Shown: in pieces, positions 59,001-64,000 of the stretch | Position numbering within the stretch: position 1 is the first letter of the stretch | How the letters are laid out: every line of letters begins with the position of its first letter | DNA from: Weissella uvarum | Lineage (GTDB): Bacteria > Bacillota > Bacilli > Lactobacillales > Lactobacillaceae | Assembly: GCF_016908785.1 (NCBI RefSeq) | Contig: NZ_JAFBEO010000003.1 | Coordinates: 1-64,000 of the forward strand | Direction: 5' to 3' | Length of the DNA stretch: 64,000 nucleotides | Program-made: the position numbers and the translations under genes | Notes under the pieces: generated by a model | What the model saw: only the letters and a program-made list of their open reading frames with translations | What the model was told of the DNA's origin: nothing | The model's database searches: none

Positions 59001-60560
59001 CTTAATAAGCATGTTTCAAGAAAATGGTTGGAAAAACAAAAAAATAAAACTGGAACGATTATAATTGCCGCAATCACAGCTCTGGGATTCATAAAAGGTA
59101 AAGATTTTCTACTCAAGGAATATAGAAAACAAGTTAAAAAGAATAAGGCTTGGTATTATCCTAGCGGATCTAAAAAGCCAAAACAGCCTCCAAAGCCAAA
59201 GAAGAAAAAGACATTTAAGCAACGCGTTCGTGAAGCTCAAAACAGGTTTGACAAGGCTAAAAAGTCGGTTAAACAGAGGTATCGAAAGACCGTTCGGGGC
59301 ATGAATCAGGCGGGCCACAAGTTTAAACGTGGTGTTGATCAGACCGCTCGTAAATTCGTACGTAGTGCTAAGCAAAATTTTGATAAAGCTAAAAAGTCCG
59401 TTAAGCACACGTATCGAAAGACTGTTCGGGGCATGAATCAGGCGGGCTACAAGTTTAAACGTGGTGTTGATCAGACCGCTCGTAAATTCGTACGTAGCGC
59501 TAAGCAAACTTACCGCAGTGCTAAACGTCGAGTTAAGCACACGTATCAAAAAGCTAAAAAAGCCGTTAAAAACACTTATCGCAGAGCAAAACGTCGAGTT
59601 AAGCATACGTATCAAAAAGCTAAAAAGGCAGTCAAAAGCACTTACCGCAGGGTTAAACGTCGTGTTAAGCACACGTATCGTAAAGCTAAAAAGGCGGTTA
59701 AGAAGACTTACCGTAGGGTTAAACGTCGAGTTAAGCACACGTATCGTAAAGCTAAAAAGGTGGTTAAGAAAACTTACCGTAGGGTTAAACGCCGAATTAA
59801 GCATACGTATAGAAGAGCTAAGAAGGCAGTTAAGAAGACATATCGCAGATTTAAGCGTGGCCTCAAGCATAACTACCGTAAAATGAAGAAACGTATTCGA
59901 CGGACTGTAAAACGGTATAGCAAGAAATGGCATAAGTTTAAAAAGAGACTTAAACGAAAGAGAAAGGCTAAAAAGCGCCGCAGGAAGAAGCGAAAGGGAA
60001 AGAGTTTCATGTCGAGATTCCGTTCTTGGTTGAAAAATCGCAAACGTAATCGCCGTCGTAAGAAACACTTAAAGAAAGCTCGCCGCCGTCGTAAGAAGCG
60101 CCATAAGAAGCGCAATCGTCGTCGCCGTCGTAAGCATCGAACTAGCCGTAAGCGTCGTAAGAAACGTCGTCGTCGTGGTCGTAAGCGTAGAAGGAAGCAC
60201 CGTCGTCGTGGTCGGAAGCGTAGAAGGAAGCACCGTCGTCGTGGCCGGAAGCGCAGAAGAAAGCGCCGTCGTCGTGGCCGGAAGCGCAGAAGAAAGCGCC
60301 GTCGTCGTGGTCGTAAGCGCAGAAGAAAGCGCCGTCGTCGTGGCCAGAAGCGCAGAAGAAAGCGCCGCCGTCGTGGCCGGAAGCGCAGAAGAAAGCGTCG
60401 TCGTCGTGGCCGGAAGCGTAGAAGAAAGCGCCGTCGCCGTGGTCGGAAGCGTAGAAGGAAGCGTCGTCGTCGTGGCCGGAAGCGTAGAAGGAAGCGCCGT
60501 CGCCGTGGTCGGAAGCGTAGAAGGAAGCGTCGCCGTGGACGGAAGCGCAGGAGAAGGTAA
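56058..60560 (+). CDS. Giant secreted protein with a polybasic repetitive tail
   Basis: 1500 residues, one unbroken frame. A signal peptide (residues 1-31, ending SVLA) is followed by a beta-rich N-terminal region, a Ser/Thr-rich stretch (170-260), adhesin-like domains (YQFVDHATGKPLNIMVFP; SVPQIAGYVPDTRK with YYPK, MucBP-like), then a Lys/Gln/His-rich linker (640-760). A compact unrecognised domain (770-1010) ends in a possible membrane span (GTIIIAAITALGFI). Residues 1040-1500 are almost only Arg and Lys, in three repeat families, ending with GRKRRRK repeats. There is no LPXTG. The stop overlaps the next ATG. The tail could bind teichoic acids, DNA or anionic membranes; function unknown. Confidence 0.85.
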   Translation: MGRIHKQCAKIGLIIFTILLAFQTNAVSVLADMHINSHSTLNNGLKIDAEGNISSVNDLTDPSKTKLDITAPANMSDQEFYDMMLKSPICWTPNSSVQVLTGTITNPLPQKKTGYKPKGTTFDLSKGTPSFRLTNVSTTYSGKTVDLIITVNNVHNPKTLSSKTAQQSATINNSINPATHKAATTLSSKAEKSTSSAKNNMTSSSDATSTADSVLTDKEVTTSNKTKVNSESESSKVAEQKSQTQTKTTIATKEAEQNSDEPQITFSPDKDQSIKSNIKNIEGASISYQFVDHATGKPLNIMVFPAINDIDAYQVYEISNGKAIGYDTNMLTPTNNGGFQANGTAVNGVQDFPNGGALFQYYGDQIQTTFLDPKGGSNTDWSASGIFGVYGSLRNGTISRPNQSKAVRKIAFAKDGHLLKNKAQQTVNFKGTDTFKITGNDVKKTSSAKPDGTDNWNSISVPQIAGYVPDTRKVQQKKVDSDTPDESKVITYYPKAELKVSDTNESKTSKNTLTKINEPFIYTTTQKVPALEQDADPLHKYQMQVKTDQPIDIKNVSVKNELGKDVTNQFNVVNKNQNGALLVAKNLADPSFYGQSYAVQLTANLKNAKDKDVVKAYNEVTLNDTQYETAQVTTLVKAEQRAMPPAKQEPKKPNHRASSVKKQAKVAKKQSVKKHQAKQKAPQKQHKQTTLSHLTKAKKRQSKTIPQATRKSVHHRKTVSQAVGRKKPANHTVKHVLKQQHKKRAAKATYKKYPKPKLKSNVFQQNTGISRKDQKALFGALSKIEKYGKKHGWSAARIQRAQLTLMTPDYLDDKKQILVSGPTEKDRKINKKILGNATIRHVYTIVGKRDNGQGTDKNLKKKQRPDLQHQMIIWKSYQHGRPVMRALGSTKLRMPWNYPGPIGGILFSKDLYDALKHNKKNMLAINSLVGDAYQRFGPGDFESDADVLKMVHKKYGNRPVQDMLIDLYGQKRITNKDRHKFLNKHVSRKWLEKQKNKTGTIIIAAITALGFIKGKDFLLKEYRKQVKKNKAWYYPSGSKKPKQPPKPKKKKTFKQRVREAQNRFDKAKKSVKQRYRKTVRGMNQAGHKFKRGVDQTARKFVRSAKQNFDKAKKSVKHTYRKTVRGMNQAGYKFKRGVDQTARKFVRSAKQTYRSAKRRVKHTYQKAKKAVKNTYRRAKRRVKHTYQKAKKAVKSTYRRVKRRVKHTYRKAKKAVKKTYRRVKRRVKHTYRKAKKVVKKTYRRVKRRIKHTYRRAKKAVKKTYRRFKRGLKHNYRKMKKRIRRTVKRYSKKWHKFKKRLKRKRKAKKRRRKKRKGKSFMSRFRSWLKNRKRNRRRKKHLKKARRRRKKRHKKRNRRRRRKHRTSRKRRKKRRRRGRKRRRKHRRRGRKRRRKHRRRGRKRRRKRRRRGRKRRRKRRRRGRKRRRKRRRRGQKRRRKRRRRGRKRRRKRRRRGRKRRRKRRRRGRKRRRKRRRRGRKRRRKRRRRGRKRRRKRRRGRKRRRR
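59247..59510 (+). repeat. 132-bp tandem repeat (2 copies)
   Basis: Units from 59247 and 59379 encode FDKAKKSVK-x2-YRKTVRGMNQ and GVDQTARKFVRSAKQ; only a few residues differ. Confidence 0.85.
59530..59880 (+). repeat. 66-bp tandem repeats encoding basic helices
   Basis: About five to six units of 22 residues, KHTY(R/Q)KAKKAVK-x-TYRRVKRRV, with Tyr every 11 residues, suggesting a regular amphipathic basic helix. Confidence 0.85.
60160..60555 (+). repeat. 33-bp tandem repeats encoding GRKRRRK units
   Basis: About twelve units of 11 residues, RRRGRKRRRK(R/H). DNA units vary at third positions (CGT/CGC/CGG, AAG/AGA), while the protein is nearly invariant; one unit has Gln and the last lacks one Arg. 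Confidence 0.9.
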
Positions 60561-61141
60561 TGCAAAAAAAATCATCAAAAATCGGAAAAATTATTTGTTG
60601 GATTTTGGGTTTGTTATTTCTATTAATCTTTGGGACCATCTTTGCATTTTTGAATTTTAGAACATATGGTTTGTATTATGCAGAACAATATTATGGTAAA
60701 GATAGTTATTTTCAACTTTTGAGAGAAGATTATAAAACGAATACAAATCCAAAAGAAAAAAGACAATACAAAGACGTTTTTTACTTATCTAATGAGGATC
60801 GCGATAAGTCAATTGCTTTGGGTAATGGAAGAGGTTATTCTAGAATCTATATACTCTCTGGGGAATCTACAGCAGAGAAAGTTTTGGCCATGCAAAGTAA
60901 CCCACACTTTACGAGGTTTTACAGCTTGCATGAAAATAATCGATTACATTATGATTCTTATACAGATGAAGATACCGGTGAAGATTATGATAAAAAGCCC
61001 CAAAATTTTGCAAATCTGTATAAAAAGGACCAAAAAGATTTCAAAAAATATATGAGACAATATTTTGATATTCAATTAGAGTCGATTGATAAGCCAATTA
61101 TTAATCTTCAATGGATTTACAATATTGTGCAGATGAAATAA
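60560..61141 (+). CDS. Membrane-anchored protein coupled to the polybasic protein (copy A)
   Basis: Product of 193 residues with one N-terminal span (ICWILGLLFLLIFGTIFAFL), then a domain opening NFRTYGLYYAEQYYGKD and ending KPIINLQWIYNIVQMK. The ATG shares bases with the upstream stop (TAATG), so translation is tightly coupled. The position, membrane anchor and tandem duplication are what one expects of an immunity or partner protein for the secreted neighbour; this is inference. No known family recognised. Confidence 0.8.
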   Translation: MQKKSSKIGKIICWILGLLFLLIFGTIFAFLNFRTYGLYYAEQYYGKDSYFQLLREDYKTNTNPKEKRQYKDVFYLSNEDRDKSIALGNGRGYSRIYILSGESTAEKVLAMQSNPHFTRFYSLHENNRLHYDSYTDEDTGEDYDKKPQNFANLYKKDQKDFKKYMRQYFDIQLESIDKPIINLQWIYNIVQMK

Positions 61142-61144
61142 AGG

Positions 61145-61191
61145 AAAAGCACTAGATTTTTAACAAGCGTTATCAATCTAGTGTTTTTTTT
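61145..61191 (+). terminator. Terminator after copy A
   Basis: AAGCACTAGATT pairs with AATCTAGTGTTT, then a T run. Near-identical to the one at 61914. Confidence 0.8.
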
Positions 61192-61326
61192 ATGTTTAAA
61201 AGACCATTTGACTTGGATACAATAGAAGGAGTTATTTGGAAGAGATAATATATTAGTTTTCCAGTTAAAATAAGGCATCAAAATTCTTTCCAGGTTTAAA
61301 ATGAGTTTGAGAAGAAGGAGGAGATA

Positions 61327-61911
61327 ATGAAAAAAGCATCAAAAAAGAAAAAAATTATTTGGTGGATTTTCGGGTCATTATTCCTATTAATCTTTGGAAC
61401 CATCTTTGTATTTTTGAATTTTAGAACATATGGTTTGTACTATGCCGAACAATACTATGGTAAAGATCATTATTATCAACTCTTAAGAGAAGATTTTAAA
61501 AACAATTCAAATATAAGGGAGAAAACAGAGTATAAAAATGTTTTTGCACTTTACCCTGAAAAGCCAAATAAAATGATTACTTTTGGGAATGCTGGGGGTC
61601 GTGCTAAAATGTCGATAGAAACGAATACGGACCCAACAATTCCATCGGTTACAGGACCTAGGCTTGTCTATATTCAACATAGTAAAAATTTAGAAATGAA
61701 TTATTTATTAGATGATGATAATAAATTAAAATTTGATTTTTACAATGAAAATGATAATGCTATCAAACCGCATAATTTTAAAAGTATTTATAAAGAGGAC
61801 ACAAAAATTTTTAAGAAATATGTGACACAATATTTTGATATTCAATTAGAGTTGATTGGTAAGCCAATCATTAATCTTCAATGGCTCTATAATATCGTGC
61901 AGATGAAATAA
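61327..61911 (+). CDS. Membrane-anchored protein, tandem paralogue (copy B)
   Basis: 194 residues. The N-terminal span and both ends are almost identical to copy A (LIFGTIF-x-FLNFRTYGLYYAEQYYGKD and IINLQW-x-YNIVQMK), while the middle (about residues 60-150) differs strongly. AGAAGGAGGAG precedes the ATG. Conserved edges with a divergent middle suggest diversification of a recognition surface. Confidence 0.8.
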   Translation: MKKASKKKKIIWWIFGSLFLLIFGTIFVFLNFRTYGLYYAEQYYGKDHYYQLLREDFKNNSNIREKTEYKNVFALYPEKPNKMITFGNAGGRAKMSIETNTDPTIPSVTGPRLVYIQHSKNLEMNYLLDDDNKLKFDFYNENDNAIKPHNFKSIYKEDTKIFKKYVTQYFDIQLELIGKPIINLQWLYNIVQMK

Positions 61912-61913
61912 AG

Positions 61914-61961
61914 AAAAAGCACTAGATTGATAACATCTTGTTAAAAATCTAGTGCTTTTTT
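61914..61961 (+). terminator. Terminator after copy B
   Basis: AAAAAGCACTAGATT pairs with AATCTAGTGCTTTTT. Confidence 0.82.
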
Positions 61962-62179
61962 ATGTTTAAAAGATCGTTTGCTTTGAATATAATATCTTGC
62001 CTGGCGTGCCGGATACTGGAGTGGATCTTAATCAGTTTCGCATTTTATTATCAGGTTTAAATTGGTTTGAATTAATTTTTTCAAATTAAGATTTTAGCTA
62101 CATTCGTGTATGCACTTAGTCAGAATATCATGTAAAATAAAGGTATCAACTAAGAAATATATGAGGGAGTAGGAAGCTT
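61962..62179. other. Intergenic stretch before hup
   Basis: Starts with a copy of the sequence that follows the first terminator (TATGTTTAAAAGA...), so the tandem duplication included downstream DNA. The remainder should hold the hup promoter. Confidence 0.5.
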
Positions 62180-62458
62180 ATGACATACAATAGACAAGAC
62201 TTAATTAAAGATGTTGCAGAAAAGACGGGATTAACTAAAAAGGACTCTAATGCAGTTATTGATGCAATGTTTGCCTCAATTCAAAATAACCTAGCCAAGG
62301 GTGAAAAGGTACAGCTAATTGGGTTTGGTTCATTTGAAACACGTGATCGTGCTGCACGTACAGGACGAAATCCTCGAACAGGTGAAGAGTTTATGATTGA
62401 AGCAACAACTATTCCGGCCTTCAAGCCTGGTAAAGAACTAAAGGACGCAGTAAAGTAA
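62180..62458 (+). CDS. hup: HU-type DNA-binding protein
   Basis: Protein of 92 residues with the full HU fold: [35 protein letters not shown], the DNA-intercalating arm [12 protein letters not shown] with its Pro, and [13 protein letters not shown]. Nucleoid protein that bends DNA. AGGGAGTAGGAAG precedes the ATG. Probably monocistronic. Confidence 0.93.
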   Translation: MTYNRQDLIKDVAEKTGLTKKDSNAVIDAMFASIQNNLAKGEKVQLIGFGSFETRDRAARTGRNPRTGEEFMIEATTIPAFKPGKELKDAVK

Positions 62459-62651
62459 CTAATGGAGAATACGGTGAGTAATCTAATTTAGTTAGTTTCT
62501 GATTTTAAGACTAAAAATAAATAGTTGGACAGTTAATTACAAGTAGTTGGTTATTTATCAATTACTTGTTTTTTATTTACTTGTTTTTTATTTTTAAAGA
62601 TAAAAAAGCGGAATTGGGGGTATTTCTTGACTAAATCTGACCTTTCCCATT

Positions 62652-63676
62652 ATGATAGTTGTATTAAATTTAAGGAGTAGTACTATCGTAATTCAGAAAA
62701 AACAACGAAAAAATGCGCTAAGTTTTGATGAACGTCTAGTGATTGAAGACTTATGGTTACGTCAATATTCGATTAGTCGTATCGCAAGATACTTAGAACG
62801 TTCTAGGTATGAGATTGAACAAGAATTGAAACGGGGTAATGTCATTTACTTTCAAGGGTTAAGTGAGCATGAACTTAAATTGATGACCCTGCATAAGCGC
62901 ATTAAATATATGCACAACAATTTATTGTTCAAACAGATATGGTCCATGAAGAACGGCATCACTTAACCCCAAAGGTTAAACATTTTGTTGAAATGAAGTT
63001 AGCACAAGGGCTTTCTCCTGAAAAAATTAAACAGTTGTATGCTGATGAAATACCAGTATCAGCACGTATGCTTCGGTATTACATTGATCAAGGGTTAATT
63101 CAAAAACGGTTACATAAAGCAGACGCCATAGTAAATAAAAATAATGGTGTGGTTGAGATAAAACCAGTACATAGAATAAATCCCGAAATGATAACCTTTG
63201 GTCATTGGTTAGTATATGTCAAACATGAAACACCTGTTTATCAACGTGTTGCGACATTAGTGCTAGTTGAAGAACGAACAACTAACGTTGTTTTAGTTCG
63301 GATTGAAGATACAACGGTACAGGATATTTATACAGGTTTAGTGATATTTCTTAGTCATTATGCAGATGCGGTTAAATCGTTAGATTTACTTGACGATTGG
63401 TATTTAGATCGTGAAAAAAGGCAGTTATTAGTTAAGGATTATGACTTAATTGTCTATCAAGCCCAGCAGTTAGCCGGCCAGTATTTAAATCGATTGAAAG
63501 CGGTGGAAGAGCTGTTGCCCGATTACGTTGATATGATCAAGTTGACGCAACACGAGATGGATGTTTTAGCTTCTATTTTAAATGAATGCCCAATTAATGA
63601 TAATATAAATAGTGGGACTGTTGCGGATGTATTTGAAAAGGAATTATGGGCAAATGGGAAAACACTTAACTTTTGA
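62652..63676 (+). pseudogene. IS30-like HTH protein without a recognisable DDE core, frameshifted
   Basis: The first frame carries an IS30-type HTH (LSFDERLVIEDLWLRQYSIS and RIARYLERSRYEIEQELKRG). It runs to IWSMKNGIT, while the second frame (from about 62930) gives VHEERHHLTPKVKHFVEMKL and a long C-terminal part. One missing base, or a -1 shift, joins them. GHWLVYVKHETPVYQRVATL stands where IS30 has GHWE-x-D; the Glu/Asp pattern is absent, and no later D/E motif is convincing. ATG 62652 lacks a ribosome binding site; AAGGAG at 62672 points to an ATC at 62685. Confidence 0.6.
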
Positions 63677-64000
63677 AGATCGGGTATTACTTGAACATTA
63701 TTGGAATGTTGAACAAAAATCAATGACGGAAATTGCTGATTTAATGGGAAGAAGTCAGTCATCGATTTCACGTGAGTTATATAAGGGTTCAGAAACCGAC
63801 TTGTCGACCATACCGAAACGTGTGTTGAATAAGAATTTACATGGTTTGTTGAAGTATTCGGCACGTCAGGCACAATATTATAAGCAAAAAGCGAATGGCA
63901 ATCGTCGTGGATCACGTAATTTAACTTACGCTTGGCAAAAAAAGATTGAATTGTATTTGAATCAGCGCGGTTATTCACCCGAAGACTTTGTATATGAGTT
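63654..64000 (+). CDS. Second IS30-like HTH protein (3' partial)
   Basis: ATG 63654 starts MGKHLTFEDRVLLEHYWNVE, then KSMTEIADLMGRSQSSISRE, a clear IS30/HTH_38-type DNA-binding start. The frame is open to the window edge (115 codons). It overlaps the end of the previous gene by 23 bases, so the two may be co-translated. Transposase or derived regulator; the rest lies outside. Confidence 0.65.
   Translation, partial: MGKHLTFEDRVLLEHYWNVEQKSMTEIADLMGRSQSSISRELYKGSETDLSTIPKRVLNKNLHGLLKYSARQAQYYKQKANGNRRGSRNLTYAWQKKIELYLNQRGYSPEDFVYE

Noticed and set aside
60160-60555. CRISPR-like array because of regular 33-bp repeats
   Set aside because: There are no spacers; units are contiguous, in frame and encode GRKRRRK peptides.
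59109-60578. Long open frames on the opposite strand and in another frame over the polybasic tail
   Set aside because: They arise from the repetitive, stop-poor CGN/AAG codon composition; their low-complexity products have no start signals or family resemblance.
1-64000. tRNA, rRNA, riboswitch or integrase genes
   Set aside because: I looked along both strands for the usual cloverleaf sequences, conserved riboswitch cores and tyrosine/serine recombinase motifs and found none that could be supported by eye.

Overview
The window reads as DNA of a low-GC Gram-positive bacterium, most likely a member of the Lactobacillaceae. The grounds are AT-rich sequence, AAGGAG-type ribosome binding sites, an LPXTG surface protein, a BceAB-type transporter, candidate cre sites, a Tn916/ICEBs1-like conjugation region and a nisin-type lantibiotic cluster. 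I cannot name genus or species from sequence alone. No tRNA, rRNA, CRISPR array or integrase is visible.

Layout. (a) 1-14.7 kb, chromosomal-type genes: the end of a GA-module LPXTG protein, PAP2 phosphatase, DedA protein, HAD hydrolase, Y-family polymerase with a YolD-like partner, a broken PgaC glycosyltransferase with a PgaD-like protein, a broken ketopantoate reductase, a BceAB-like ABC system, a YdcF-like protein and a broken TraX acyltransferase. (b) 14.7-24 kb, accessory and decaying DNA: a metallophosphatase remnant, a bacteriocin-associated ABC/7TM set, a frameshifted AbiH abortive-infection gene, and damaged or unrecognised minus-strand genes. (c) 24-44.1 kb, an integrative conjugative element core in Tn916-like style: accessory genes, FtsK-type coupling protein, oriT-like hairpins, Rep_trans relaxase, then TcpC, TcpD, TcpE, ArdA, VirB4, VirB6-like protein, lysozyme/CHAP hydrolase and a four-gene module with a membrane thioredoxin. 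A redox cargo operon (flavodoxin, NAD(P)-binding protein, aldo/keto reductase, MerR regulator) sits inside it between copies of a terminator. (d) 44.2-52.8 kb, an intact class I lantibiotic cluster: lanC, lanT and lanB on the minus strand, lanA, lanF, lanE and lanG on the plus strand. (e) 52.9-62 kb, a second, undamaged but 5'-truncated paralogue of the four-gene module, then a 1500-residue secreted protein with an extremely Arg/Lys-rich repetitive tail, translationally coupled to a small membrane protein that is duplicated in tandem. (f) 62.2-64 kb, HU and two overlapping IS30-like helix-turn-helix genes.

Two points stand out. First, the lantibiotic precursor aligns with nisin through rings A-C, but the residues that make ring D are both replaced while those of ring E are kept; the cluster has no leader protease, immunity lipoprotein or two-component system. 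Second, about 19 in-frame stops and about a dozen small frameshifts lie in the conjugation genes and several chromosomal genes, yet none lies between about 44.0 and 62.9 kb. Either regions (a)-(c) are decaying while the lantibiotic and the polybasic-protein locus are kept, or part of the damage is sequencing error; raw reads would decide. As written, the conjugation machinery cannot be fully functional.
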